A stretch of DNA of 64,000 nt from Allolobophora icterica (lineage: Eukaryota; Annelida; Clitellata; Crassiclitellata; Lumbricidae), in NCBI GenBank assembly GCA_963556255.1, contig OY744616.1, positions 7,421,593 through 7,485,592 of the forward strand, read 5' to 3'. Positions 24,201 to 36,390 of the stretch are shown here, piece after piece. Position numbers and translations under genes: made by a program. The notes below the pieces were generated by a model. The model saw nothing but the letters and a program-made list of their open reading frames with translations. It ran no database searches and was not told where the DNA came from. Numbering within the stretch: the stretch's first letter is position 1; every line of letters starts with the position of its first letter.

Positions 24201-26108
24201 TCTACTGTGTAGCATAGCCTACGTTAATCATCAACACAGTTTTTAATATCTTTGTTTTAATAAACAGAAATGAATTCAATTTCAACTAGTCAGCAACACT
24301 TCTACAGAGAACACACAAATTCAAACTTCTACAGTCAGCATAAATCTTCGCGCGCTTCTTAAACACCTGTGTTGTGCGCGTAAGCGAAATCTAATTATAT
24401 ATATATAGCGCGGCCGCTGCGTGATCAGCCGGCCACGCGTTTCACTAAGTCAGTACAACTAAACATGATATATCTATCACATATATATATACACGTGAAA
24501 CTAAAATAAACGCACTAAATATATACGGCAATATCTCGCACTGAAAGACTGTACACAAAACTCAGTTCACAGCCTCTAAATGAAAGGAGTTTATTATCCA
24601 CTTTGCATACAGTCATGAGAACAGTAACATGGTAGGCCTAAGGGTCACCGCGGTAATAATGAGCTTCCGGGTCCTTTGGTGGCAATGGGAAACATGCCTT
24701 TGAAAACTGAAGGTCTCAGTTCGCACGGCGATGAGTTAGAGTTGGCAGTAGTAAGGCACTACTGGAGGGAGAAGTTGTGGGAAACAGCGGTAATGGCAAA
24801 AATCTGGACAATGTTTTATTTTACTTGTCAAGATATCTAATTAATAATTAATTCAATGAGAATATAAACAATTCATTTGATGCTTCATTTACTGAGTGTG
24901 AGGACGAAAATCTAAATTTCGAGGATGGTTAGGAGACGGGGAAAGGTTAAAGCTGGAACGGGTGAGGATGGAGTTAACAGTAAAAGTTTGAATGGAATGC
25001 GGGGTTGGAATGATAGTATGTTTCTACCAATTCAGTATTACCTACTGGATGGATGTATGTACGCATGTATGTATTTATTTACGCATGTGTGTATTGATGT
25101 GTCTATGTATGTATGCCTATACATCTATCAGGACAGTTAATATAGCCCATTTTAAAGTGCCTCACGAAAACCCTGTAACATAACTTTTCATAAGGGACTG
25201 CAAATAATGGACAACAAGTGTGCTTCGGTATGTGCCTTAAAACTATAACATTGGTGCTTGTCATCTACTATAAAATGTGCAGGTTTTATAGTGCAATTGC
25301 ATTTCCTCCAGCCTGCTAATTTTTCAATGAATTGATCGGGTGAGATCTTTCACCACCGATTCCCGTTTGAATGCGCGCCACACACTTTAAGGTTCTCGTG
25401 CCAACTGAACGGGCAGAGTTTGTTCCCCTGAGTGTTGTCATAACTTCTATAGTTTAGAACCACTTAATTAATTCGCAATTAGAAATATCGATGATATGCT
25501 AGCAATTGCGGGAGTCGGTTACAATGGCAACTGCATTCAAACTGCGCCGGACTTTTAACATTGTTCTCCCATACGCGTCTTTTGTATGACGTACGCCAAT
25601 AAAATTAGAAATATTGATGAAGTAGGTCCTAGCCGTTGCCGGAGTCGGTTATAAATAAAATAGTTCAGGTTATTTTACGCCGTTGAGTTTGAGAATCGAT
25701 AGTTTTTAATTTGTCTCTACCCAGGTCCAAGGATTGACGAGTGGAAAATGGTTCTACGCTGAATACACAACGTTCTCTGTCGACTCGGAAGCCAACGCGT
25801 ACACAATTCATTTGGCTGGATTCGTTGGGAGCAGTGGAGACTCGCTCACCAACACTTCAATGGCCTATGCATACTATCATAATGGAATGAAGTTCAGCAC
25901 ATATGACGCCGACAACGATTTGAAATCTCCTGGAAACTGTGCGTCGCAATATCTCTCCGGATGGTGGTTCAATAGTTGCTGGGGCGCCTGTCTGACCTGT
26001 GTTTACGGTACAGTGAACTATTCTTGGGATTACTTGAGTAACTATCCGAATGAAAGCCAAGGACAGTTACGAGCAGCCAGAATGATGATCAGAAGAAACT
26101 ATCCCTGA
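15565..26108 (+). CDS. G2: class I PAN/apple - FN2-like - FReD protein, duplicate of G1
   Basis: Exons 15565-15883, 22611-22757, 23648-23889 and 25725-26108 give 363 residues with the same domain order as G1. Both the exons and the long first intron are duplicates of G1, with a start-to-start distance of 13,234 bp. The exon 1 donor reads GTAG|GTAATC, better than in G1 and the same as the class II microexon donors, which supports a direct exon 1 to FN2 splice. The last intron is 1,835 bp against 503 bp in G1 because of about 1.4 kb of extra DNA. The calcium-site equivalent is DADND. No frameshift was seen in the four exons. A second, disabled first exon lies in intron 1 (19647-19920). Confidence 0.66.
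16286..16464. mobile_element. hAT-like MITE, CAGGGGCGTCTA family, 179 bp
   Basis: Ends CAGGGGCGTCTA and, inverted, CAGGGTCGTCTA; exact 8-bp direct repeat TCAACATG (16278-16285, 16465-16472). Purine-rich interior (AGGGGGAGGGGGAG). The block 1 site near 3125 is empty. Confidence 0.88.
18025..18112 (-). repeat. tRNA-like sequence (SINE head), block 2
   Basis: Counterpart of 4540-4625 with the B box decayed to GAGTTCTAGTCTC. Confidence 0.45.
18245..18535. repeat. CATA tetranucleotide array (block 2)
   Basis: About 290 bp, purer and half as long as the block 1 array at the corresponding place. Confidence 0.95.
19647..19920 (+). pseudogene. Dead second copy of the class I first exon in G2 intron 1
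   Basis: Clear homology to 15565-15850 but the start codon is ATA, an 11-bp deletion after AGTCAGCCA shifts the frame, and homology ends at CCAGACAAATT, before the donor. It is the block 2 counterpart of the 6435 copy. Here the break lies further 3' than at 6663, so the two copies decayed separately or were cut by different events. Confidence 0.72.
19921..20104. repeat. GGGGTAA...TGAAATCG repeat patch
   Basis: Several degenerate units in both orientations (GGGGTAATCTGAAATCG, TTTCAAGTTACCCC) replace the lost end of the pseudo-exon in block 2. Not found elsewhere in the window. Confidence 0.6.
20105..21243 (+). mobile_element. Probable LINE 3' remnant with GATT tail (block 2)
   Basis: Counterpart of 7180-8145. 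The GATT array is longer here (21183-21243) and the sequence is split by the 428-bp insertion at 20345-20772 instead of the block 1 MITE. Confidence 0.4.
20345..20772 (-). mobile_element. Retroposon-like insertion, 428 bp, with 9-bp target duplication
   Basis: Flanked by the exact 9-bp repeat TCATGAATG (20336-20344, 20773-20781); block 1 has a single related site near 7405. GC-rich and without inverted ends. The left end is T-rich, so on the minus strand it ends in an A-rich tail (AAAAGAAAAAGAA), as expected of a SINE or truncated LINE. The minus strand contains GGCAATGGCAAACCACC. Confidence 0.65.
21996..22544. mobile_element. hAT-like element, block 2 copy of 8895-9433
   Basis: Left end now CAGTGACGGGCA, right end CAGTGATGGGCA inverted. 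Target duplications have drifted to GCTATTTG and GCTATATG. Ends 66 bp before the G2 FN2 exon, as in G1. Confidence 0.82.
22611..22757 (+). CDS. G2 exon 2: FN2-like domain
   Basis: Acceptor AACGAACAG|CA, donor CCACATG|GTAGGT. Encodes [15 protein letters not shown], then DTPQC and LTSC. Differs from G1 in only a few residues and ends PHG rather than PPG. Confidence 0.75.
23150..23320 (+). repeat. tRNA-derived SINE in G2 intron 2
   Basis: Block 2 copy of the 10030 element; same B box GTAGGTTCGAATCTAC. Confidence 0.6.
23648..23889 (+). CDS. G2 exon 3: FReD N-terminal half
   Basis: Acceptor TTCAATACAG|GA, donor GTTGAA|GTAAGA. Encodes [25 protein letters not shown] and [11 protein letters not shown]. 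Full length relative to the other five copies. Confidence 0.85.
23890..25724. other. G2 intron 3 with about 1.4 kb of DNA absent from G1
   Basis: Similarity to the G1 intron stops near 23970 and returns near 25490. Between, there is a short TA run, a GCGGCCGC...ACGCGT patch near 24410-24440 and a GTATGTAT-rich patch near 25045-25120. No inverted ends or coding motifs recognised. Confidence 0.45.
25725..26108 (+). CDS. G2 exon 4: FReD C-terminal half
   Basis: Acceptor CTACCCAG|GTC, stop TGA at 26106. Reads [15 protein letters not shown], a variable loop with the sequon NTS, YYHNGMKFSTYDADND and NSCWGACLTC, and ends MMIRRNYP. Confidence 0.85.
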   Translation, partial: VQGLTSGKWFYAEYTTFSVDSEANAYTIHLAGFVGSSGDSLTNTSMAYAYYHNGMKFSTYDADNDLKSPGNCASQYLSGWWFNSCWGACLTCVYGTVNYSWDYLSNYPNESQGQLRAARMMIRRNYP

Positions 26109-27755
<1,647 letters not shown>

Positions 27756-28146
27756 TGCGGGTGGTGCTCCACTGGCTTCCATACCCGCAGCGCATTGCTT
27801 ATCGGGTCTCTGCTTTGGTTCGGCGGTGCCTTGAGGGCTTGGATCCCCCTTACCTCCAGGAACTTGGCTGCTCCACTGTGGCTGTCCAGCGTCGTGGTTC
27901 ACTTCGCTCTGCAGCGCAGGCTGAGCTCCTTGTCCCCCGCGCACGGACTGATATATCCGGCAACACCGTGCCTTCTCTGTCTCTGGCCCAGCGACCTGGA
28001 ATGGGCTCCCAGTAGCGCTACGCCTGACCCCGATTGATTGCTCTTCTCTGTTCCACTCTTGCCTTAAAACTGTCTTGCTTGAACGGGGTTGGACTGGGAG
28101 CGCTCCTCAGTAGATAACCTTTAAGGGGGCGCTATATAAGACCATT

Positions 28147-28239
<93 letters not shown>

Positions 28240-28258
28240 TTAATAATAATAATAATAA
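27756..28258 (+). mobile_element. LINE 3' end with AAT-repeat tail
   Basis: From VLHWLPYPQRIAYRV (27764 on) through LRSAAQAELLVPRART to a decayed WNGLP block, then GGCGCTATATAAGACCATTG and an AAT array to 28258. Related in layout to the ACAAT-tailed family but clearly a different lineage. Confidence 0.7.
28147..28258. repeat. AAT trinucleotide array (LINE tail)
   Basis: About 110 bp, the tail of the LINE fragment at 27756. Confidence 0.95.
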
Positions 28259-28339
28259 TTTTCCAATTGGCATCGTCATATCCAATAAAAATCCAAGTTC
28301 AAAACGCGGGGAAATTGTATTGTATCTAGAAATTTATTA

Positions 28340-28790
28340 AGCGCCTCTCGCAGAATAACTATTCAGAGGCGCTCTTAGCACAGAAGCCCCGGGGAAACAG
28401 AAATGCCTTTATGGAACGCAAAACCGATGACGAAAAGCTAGTCATTAGTTTGGCCCTGAGCAGAGAGCAATAGGCAGCTGTGGAGTTGGTCAAGCATGAT
28501 ATGCAAGATATGGTGAAATTCTCAAATGCCACCAATAAGTCTTTATGCTGCACGTAAGACACGTTCAAGCTGCACATTGCGCCTAAGAGTGAAACCAATG
28601 TAGATGGCACTACAGCGGTCAATCCTACTGCTAATAAACCATTTACACGAGTGAATGTCATATTAGACGACACAGAACGAGAAATGACTCGTAATTGACG
28701 CAGGTGACAAAGATTCATATGTTTAGCAAAGTCAAGTTCTTTATCAAGTACGACTCTAATACTACACACATATTCCCTGCTGGACAAGTT
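28340..28790 (-). mobile_element. Decayed LINE reverse transcriptase fragment
   Basis: Minus strand reads RVVLDKELDFAKHMN and LRQLRVISRSVSSNM, the segment after the FADD motif in CR1/L2-like LINEs (LGVILD...LRQLRVIRR). A related piece lies at 37620-37840 and, more decayed, near 47880-48180. Confidence 0.55.
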
Positions 28791-29480
28791 TGATTAAATC
28801 CTGGGAGGAGTCATTTCGAAACACGTGTTCGCCGATGTCACAAGCTATACGAGGACATATTCCTCTAGCGATTAAGACAGAAAATATGTATATAACAACA
28901 TAGCAAACGTGTAGTTTACGAGATAATCTGAGTTCAGTTAACTTCGTAATCGTAATTGTAATCGTAATCTCGAGATTTCTACAGCGCCCAAAAAGCTACG
29001 TCGCGAGAACTAGCTTATTCACAGGCGCTTAGTCAAATCAAAATCGATAGGGAGAGGGGTGTCGAATCGGTTCCAGGTCAAGATCCAAAGGAGTCAGTGT
29101 TTTCATTCCCAAATCTCTATGTCTAAAACATTATTGTGGAAAGAATTTCAGTGCACAGTGGCTTTCCGAAAGGTCCGACAACATTTTACCCGGTGTTTAT
29201 ACCCTTTGTGATTTCGAAGGAAAGAGACAGCAGATATGCTTTTCATTATACTAATTTGTGTATCGCCACAAAAGAAATTCTGCTTCTCAGTAGTGATTGA
29301 TGTTTTTGTATGGGGGCCAATCTCGAGCAACTGCCGACAGTGACAGTCATAGCGGACGTTACAACATATACAGACATATATGGGACACCTAATGACCCAG
29401 CAGATACTGTATGAAACAGGCGAATGTAATTGCTGAGAATCAATGCGGCTGTTCGGTACGGATAACTTGATAGCTTACGA

Positions 29481-30588
29481 CAGGCATGGCGAACCTTTTT
29501 TAGCTCGCGTGCCAGAAAATAGTTCTAAAAGAGAGTGGAAAATTTCGCGTGCCACCCATATTATTGAACCAGTGAACTCGGAATGAAGCACCCCAAAAAA
29601 CGTAAAACCTAATATTAAAGAGTCATTGTCATGGGTCTCCGCAGGAATTTTTCAGGGGGCCAAATATTTTTAGGAGGCCAAATTGTAAATGGGGGACAAA
29701 ATGACGTTTTTGTCTAGAAAAATTTGCATAAAGAAAAATTTTAAAATGAATAATGATCAAGGACTCTAACTAAATAACTAAGTCCTTTTTCGCCATGAAA
29801 ATCGTTTTGGGACTGTTAAATAATCATAATAATTCAAACACATTTTTGTAAAATATTTGCAATGTCCAGGGGCAAATGACCCTTACCCCCTCCGGACGCC
29901 CATGGTCGATTATTTTTGGACGAGGTCACTTAGTAATGCGATTTATTTATAATTATAATTTTATATGGAACATTACAGTGTCAGTGTGATTTTTGTTGCT
30001 GGACAGTAGATGCCAACAGTTTCATGTCTGGTTTGTATTTTGCTGTTTTCAATGCCACGCATGCAGCAGTTAAAGGCCCCTATCATCGATTAATCTGTTT
30101 CTAATGTCAGACTTAACCAAATTCATGGTTGAGAACAAAGATTTGCACGAGTAGGCCCTAACTTGATGGAAAATTGATAAAATTCCAAATGCGACTGTTT
30201 TGAGTGTATTAAATGTGTCTGGAAGCAATATTCATGTTCGAAGAACTTCATTTTCTGCCGAAATATCCAATACTCTTCCTTTGAATCCTTCCAACTGATC
30301 CCGTTCGATGTTACAATAATAGCAGGCTGACATGATGCATCAGATGCGGGTGTAAAAATTTACGGTCTACCGCTAAGCTTCATTTTTTGAATGCAATTTA
30401 AAACTTAAAGCCTAACAATTACTATAATTTTATGTAACATTGAAGAAGGAAAGAAATTGATGAATGCAAAAAATAAAGAAATATAAAAAAGTATGAAAAA
30501 AACGAAAGTTCGGAGTTCAGGTGGCGTGCCAAGCAAAATCTGTTGGCGTGCCAGGTTTGGCACGCGTGCCATAGGTTCGCCATCCCTG
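29481..30588. mobile_element. hAT-like element, 1,108 bp
   Basis: Ends CAGGCATGGCGAACC and, inverted, CAGGGATGGCGAACC, with GCACGCGTGCC-type words next to both; exact 8-bp direct repeat GCTTACGA (29473-29480, 30589-30596). I found no open frame of useful length, so it is nonautonomous or a decayed copy. Confidence 0.85.
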
Positions 30589-31079
30589 GCTTACGACGTA
30601 TCTAAATGTGAATGTACACGTTTAATAGCGACCGTATGACCACAACCTCTTTCATTGTTCAGTGAATTGGTCGAGAGGGAGAATCTTCAGAACCGCTGGT
30701 CTTTGGAATAGATGGATGCCACGCTTTTTGTGTAGTTGACTCACTATTGTCTTGTTTCAACCGGGAGCGGTTTTATTTCTCTTGCAATTGTCTTTAACGA
30801 TGCATCCTTTTGAATGGTGCCTTGCCTGGTGTGTATTGGAATAATTGTCCTCGTGTTTTACAGAGACAACCTCAAAAGTCCGGGTACTCTCTTTTACTTT
30901 TTCTTATTGTCTTTTATAGCGTGTGATCATTATTATTGTCATTTTCATAAGCGTCTGAACTGACAATGCCCTGGACTTTTACACAGGTAGTAAAACAAAC
31001 AGCTCTCTATTGTAACGACGCGTATAATGGCGATGCATTAGTAAACAAGGTTTCAATGCTGACTGCTTATTATCACCAA

Positions 31080-31170
31080 ATCAATACACAGATTCATATA
31101 ATCCTGACAGTGCCAGATTTTCGTCACATTTGCTAAACATCGCTGACGAAGTTAGAGATCAACGAAGGCA
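31080..31170 (+). promoter_or_regulatory. Conserved 5' flank of class II gene G3 (short)
   Basis: Only the last 90 bp or so match the G4-G6 module (CATTTGCTAAACATCGCTGA, CAACGAAGGCA). Further upstream the similarity is weak, in line with G3 being the most diverged class II gene. Confidence 0.3.
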
Positions 31171-31518
31171 ATGCATAACTTCACGAGCAACATTTGGAAA
31201 GAAAACCTATTTTTGTTTACATTGGTTATTTTGATTTATGTAGAACCAGCAAATTCTGCGAAATCTTTCAAATATACCCATAATCTAAATGGAACAGTGA
31301 TGTGTGCATTAGACCAACCAACACTGGTGATTCCATATGATCAGCTGCCTCCTTTGCCATCTGGAACCTGTTCACCTATTGACGTTCGCTGTGCCCGGCA
31401 GTGTACTCTGGATCCAAACTGTACGAATTTCAACTACAGAGGGGATGAAAGAAAATGCGAACTATTCCACTATACGCCTAACAATTGCGTTATAGTGACA
31501 GAATGTGATCATTTACAA
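31171..31518 (+). CDS. G3 exon 1: class II signal peptide and PAN-like module
   Basis: Starts at ATGCATAAC; Met 8 of the class II siblings is Ile here (SNIWKEN), so the upstream Met must be used. Donor CAA|GTAAGT is a perfect consensus, phase 0. Eight Cys: VMC, GTC, VRC, RQC, PNC, RKC, NNC, TEC. Confidence 0.8.
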
Positions 31519-33458
31519 GTAAGTGACAACATGTGTTGCGTGAATTTCTGTTAATATGTATGTAGTGTAGATGAATAGGGCATGTATGTAGCCTAAAGGG
31601 TTTTTAGTAGAAGCTGATACGCATCAGTGTGACCACGATCGTGGCCAGGATGATCCCAAGTGCGGCTTGTCGATCATAGCCGGGTCACTTCGCCCAATGT
31701 CTTAGCGACTGACGATTGTCCAAATTTTGTTTTTTTAGGTGACTGGGAATAGTTTTGCTCTGAAAGAACAAAAAAACGATAAGCACGCTGTTAACGAATT
31801 TCTGGAATCAGTTGTACTTGTACAGCATCATTAGCGTGTAATTAATTGGAAGATGATCAACCTAGTCGTTCATAAAAAAATATTAAAAATAATATGATTA
31901 ATGTTTCGTCTTAAACAGGTTAAAGGTCTGAAAAGTTGTCAAATCGAAGGTAATTACCCGTTCTTTAAAGTCTTCCGTAAGCTCCGTAAATATCCGTTGT
32001 GAGGTTTACTAACCGTTCACTGACAATTCGGTTTCACTTTAAGATGTTTCTTGTATAAAATTCGTTCAGGTGGTGCAGAACGTGCAAGTCATCGCGGGCT
32101 ACAGGAGTATAGTTTACATTCTTAAAACGGCAGATGTTGAAGTAGCCAGGATATATAGCCTTTGGAAATAATTGAAGACACTATCTGCCAGCATGTTGAA
32201 ATAAATTTGCTTTGATAGAAATTAGGATATGTCAATTACAGTGTGTGGTTACCAGACATTACTTTTAAGAGTGATTCATGGCATGATATCTTGTGATGTA
32301 TACTGCAACACAGGATGCACTGCAAAGCAAGAAATTGTTAATGTAACTTTGGGAATATTGATTGTTCCTTTGCCGTGCATTAACAACTGGATCATCTTGA
32401 TGAACCGTTGCGACGGATCAGTGAATTTCAATCGCTCATGGGTTGATTACAAGAACGGATTCGGTGACATTAGAACAACGGAGTTTTGGATTGGAAATCA
32501 AAACATTTATCTAATTACCAATCAGCCCGGAGCTTCTTACAGTCTTCGTGTAGAAGTAAGATACTGAAGTAATTATTCAACTGTTGTCAATAAACGTACT
32601 GCAATGGAGGACAATCTGTGCATCATTTTGACATTTATGTCACTTTTAAATCAAATAGATAGCCTAGACGTCGTGGCTACCTAGTGCATGGGCGTCCAGA
32701 GGGGGGCCATGACCTAGTGCAATCTTTAGCAATGATAACTGTTCTATTCTATCGCTGTGAAAGACTGGGAACGTTTTATGGTCGACAAAGAAGCAGAATA
32801 GTTTAAAAATAAATTTTGATAATCAGCTTTCAAAAGTAATGTCAATGAGTGTGAGAGCAAAGAATTGCTCTTTAGCTGAGTGCAGTTAGGCGACCAATAA
32901 TAAAGGTCTTCAGCAAGTTGGATAGGAATGTGGAATGTTTACTATATTTGGTGTTCTAAATTTTTCTAAATCATATCATTGTTTAACTTTCGCCGCTGCA
33001 TAATGAATAAATTTGTAATTAGGCCTACAATTACAATTGAATATATCAATACAAGGTAGATTATTGGCAAACAGGTTCAAGGTAAGACGACTGGAAAATG
33101 GTTCTACGCTGAATACTCGACCTTCTATCTTGAATCGTTAGCTAAGAAGTACGCAATTCACGTGTCTGGATACGTTGGAAACGCTGGAGATTCCTTGGCC
33201 GACATATCTTTACCCTCGTTATGTTACCATAACGGCATGAAATTCAGCACTTATGAGCAAGATAACGATAAGAATACAGCAGTAAACTGCGCGAAGATAT
33301 TTTCCTCTGGATGGTGGTACAACAGTTGCTGGTACACATGCTTGACCTGTAAATTCAACGAGTCAGACTTTCAATGGTATACGTTGCAAGATCTTAACTA
33401 CGAATTCGACGGAATATTGCACGCAGCCAGAATGATGATCAGAAGCAACCATCCATGA
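31171..33458 (+). CDS. G3: class II PAN-like - FReD protein lacking the FN2 exon
   Basis: Exons 31171-31518, 31919-31949, 32314-32555 and 33075-33458 give 334 residues. Exon 1 encodes a signal peptide (core LFLFTLVILIYV, cleavage near ANS-AK) and a PAN-like module with eight cysteines. The 31-nt microexon follows. The FN2 exon found in G1, G2, G4, G5 and G6 is missing: the intron between microexon and FReD exon is only 364 bp and I found no CSLPF-like sequence in it. Because the FN2 exon is phase 1/1 the frame is preserved, so this may be a working two-domain protein. The calcium-site equivalent is EQDND, with Glu for the first Asp. An additional Cys appears in NRCDGS. The spacing to neighbours is large and a LINE follows about 0.5 kb downstream. 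Confidence 0.66.
31919..31949 (+). CDS. G3 microexon (31 nt)
   Basis: Encodes VKGLKSCQIE plus one base. Acceptor TTAAACAG|GTT, donor GAAG|GTAATT. Conserved in sequence and length in G4, G5 and G6, which supports it as a real exon despite its size. Confidence 0.7.
32314..32555 (+). CDS. G3 exon 3: FReD N-terminal half
   Basis: Acceptor TGCAACACAG|GA, donor GTAGAA|GTAAGA. Encodes [25 protein letters not shown] and EFWIGNQNIYL. Two unusual cysteines (GCTAK at the start and NRC) are absent from the other copies. Confidence 0.85.
33075..33458 (+). CDS. G3 exon 4: FReD C-terminal half
   Basis: Acceptor GCAAACAG|GTT, stop TGA. Encodes [31 protein letters not shown] and NSCWYTCLTC, ending MMIRSNHP. 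The variable loop here contains Cys and lacks the NTS sequon. Confidence 0.85.
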   Translation, partial: VQGKTTGKWFYAEYSTFYLESLAKKYAIHVSGYVGNAGDSLADISLPSLCYHNGMKFSTYEQDNDKNTAVNCAKIFSSGWWYNSCWYTCLTCKFNESDFQWYTLQDLNYEFDGILHAARMMIRSNHP

Positions 33459-33610
33459 GGCAAAAGAAATATCCGACTGTAAAAGAAAGTCTGAACAAAC
33501 GCAAACCTCTTTGTCGCTAGGTAGCAAAACATTGCACGGCAGCACGCCTGTCGTTTCTGAAAACTGCAACATGGAGAATAATTACTCTATTATTTCGCTT
33601 ATCGAGAAGG

Positions 33611-33680
33611 TATCATTGTCCTCGCTATCAATATAAATGCTGTGTCTTATCATTGTCCTCGCTATCAATATAAATGCTGA
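33611..33680. repeat. 37-bp direct repeat, two copies
   Basis: TATCATTGTCCTCGCTATCA begins at 33611 and again at 33648, between G3 and the LINE. Confidence 0.85.
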
Positions 33681-33949
33681 AATAAGACACATTACTTATA
33701 AACGTTTGTCTAGTTACAAAAACTGTTGTCACCGATTGGGTACCGCAATGTTGCATAAGAGAGATTAAGTGTGCAATTTTTCTGAAACGGTTTACTCCTC
33801 GTCCAAGTCAGATTGGGCTGCCACCATGGAACCGCTAAAGGCCACTGCGTTGAACCGCTGGATGATTATTGAGATTCTCTGATGTAAAAAGCTGGCCTCG
33901 CGCGGCTCCCCCGAGGCGCAAGAGAGATGTCGCCCCAATTCTGAGATTT

Positions 33950-36390
33950 TCATGGATTTTGTTAATGCCAGCTTTATGCAGCAGCATGTCATGGAGCCAA
34001 CGAGGGGAGACAACATTTTGGACTTAGTGCTAACATCGGATGAAAATATGGTTGAGAATGTGAGTGTGGGGGAGCATTTTAGTACTAGTGATCATCAGGT
34101 TGTGAGATGGGAATTAGTAATGGAGCAGACCCAAGAAGTAAAAGCCTATGTGACAAGACCCAACTTCTTTAAGGCAGACTATGAATTAGTTAGGAAGATG
34201 CTGAAGGAAAGGGATTTGGTAAGTGAAATAAAGGGCATGGGAGTGAATGATGCTTGGGAGAAGTTCAGAGAACGTATGAGGGAGATTATCGAAGAAAACA
34301 TACCGAAGCACAAAAGAACCAATAAGAAGAGGCCTTGGATAACACGTGAGGTTCAAAGAAAGAGAAGGGCAAAGCACAAAGCATGGAAGAATTTACAGAA
34401 GTTGAAGAAGGAAACAAAGAAGGGACTGGATTTGGATCAAGAGAGTGTTGCCAGACTTGAGAAGTTAAGAAACAAGTATGTGAATAAAAGAAACAGCTGC
34501 AATAATGCAAACAAGAAAGCAATACAAAACTTTGAACAGAAGTTATCGAGGAATGTAAAGGAGGATAGTAAGAGTTTCTACAACTATGTCAGAAGTAAGC
34601 AGAAGAGGAAAGACAGAATTGGGCCATTGAAAAAAGAAGAAGGAATGGGAGAAGTTATAGTGGATGATGTGGAAGCTGCTGAAGTACTCAATAAATATTT
34701 CAGCTCAGTGTTTACTTTAGAAGAATTAGGAAATGTACCTGAGCCCAAACAAATATTTGTAGATTGTGGCGAGAAGGGATTAACACAGGTACTGTTTACT
34801 AAGGAAAATGTGGTGGAGCAACTGAAAAGACTTAAAACCGACAAGAGTCCGGGCATAGATGAACTCCATCCAAAATTTTTACATGAAGTGAGGGAGGAAA
34901 TTGGAGAGGCATTAGCCCAGATCTTCAATAAATCAATGCAGACTGGAGAGGTACCACGGGAATGGAAGGATGCACTCATAGTGCCACTGTTTAAAAAGGG
35001 AAATAGAAGTGAACCAGGTAACTACAGACCAGTCAGTTTAACCAGTGTGGTGTGCAAGGTCATGGAAAGAATTATCAAGGATAACATAGTGAAACATTTG
35101 AATGAGCATGATATTATAAAGGGCAGTCAACATGGATTTACCAAAGGCCGTTCGTGTTTGACAAATCTGTTGGAGTTCTTTGACGAGGTCTATGAGAGGA
35201 TTGACGAGGGAAAACCTGTAGATGTAATTTACTTAGATTTTGCCAAAGCATTTGACAAAGTACCTCATGTAAGGCTGGCCAAAAAGTTACAAGCAGGTGG
35301 GATTAGAGGGCAGGTACTAAGATGGATTCAAAGCTGGTTATCAGGTAGAAGACAAAAGGTGGGCATAGGTGATAAACATTCTGGCTGGACGACAGTGCTA
35401 AGTGGAGTGCCACAAGGATCAGTGCTTGGGCCACTGCTTTTCGTACTTTTTATTAATGACATAGACGATGGGATTTTATCTAAAATCTCTAAGTTTGCGG
35501 ATGATACAAAACTATGTAGAACAGTGGATGATGAAGAAGAAGCAGAGATACTGCGGGAAGATCTAAGAAGAATGTTCAGATGGTCACAAGACTGGCAAAT
35601 GCTCTTCAATTTGGAAAAGTGCTCAGTGATGCATATGGGGAGGAGAAACAACGAGTTTTCATATGAAATGGGGGGCACGGAGTTGAAAGTGAGTGATGAA
35701 GAAAGGGACTTGGGAGTGATTATGCACAAGAGTGCAAAACCTTCAAGGCAATGTGCTGAAGCAGCAAAAAAGGCTAATTCAACTTTAGGTATGATAAAAA
35801 GGACAATAGTCACCAGAGACAAAGATATAATAATAAGGTTGTACAAATCACTGGTTAGGCCACAGTTGGAATACTGCATCCAGGTATGGAATCCATACCT
35901 GAAACAGGACATGGAAAAACTGGAGAAAGTACAAAGAAGAGCTACGAAAATGATTTGGGGCTACAAGGATCTGAGCTATGAAGAAAGGTTGAAAAGGTGT
36001 GGACTAACAACATTGGAGAAAAGGAGGAGCAGAGGAGATCTGATTGAAGCTTATAAGATTATCACTGGAAAGGAAGCACTGCAGTGGGAGAGGTTCTTTG
36101 AATTAGCACCGAACAGGGCAACTCGGGGACACAGGTATAAATTATTTAAGAGGCCGAAGGGAACATTAGGGCAGAAATTCTTTAGTGCAAGAGTTGTAGA
36201 CCTGTGGAATGGTTTGGACGATAGTACTGTCTCAGTGGACACTATAACAGCTTTTAAGAAGAAGCTAGGAAAATTGGGCTATTAAGAGTTCGAGGTAAAT
36301 TTGCAGTGGTTCTAACACAGACTACACGTCTTCTGAACCACTTAAAACCCTTGTTATGTTATGTTATGTTATGTTAAGTTATTTATGTTT
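33950..36390 (+). mobile_element. 5'-truncated CR1/Jockey-like LINE with intact reverse transcriptase frame
   Basis: One uninterrupted frame (33952-36285, 777 codons). Residues 1-60 are the end of the APE-type endonuclease (ILDLVLTSD, SDHQVV). The reverse transcriptase covers about residues 290-560: SPGIDELHP near 299, YLDFAKAFDKVPH near 426, GVPQGSVLGPLLF near 485 and the catalytic FADDTK near 515. The C-terminal part has YCIQVWNPYL and the usual WNGL segment. ORF1 and most of the endonuclease are missing, so this copy cannot move on its own. The 3' end is a TTATG repeat (about 36352-36385). Insertion lies 0.5 kb after G3. Confidence 0.82.

Noticed and set aside
24405..24445. Clustered rare restriction sites (GCGGCCGC, ACGCGT) suggesting vector sequence
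   Set aside because: Surrounded by ordinary AT-rich genomic sequence, and I recognise no vector backbone.
34584..34979. Minus-strand open frames opposite the LINE
   Set aside because: Shadow frames of the reverse transcriptase ORF.
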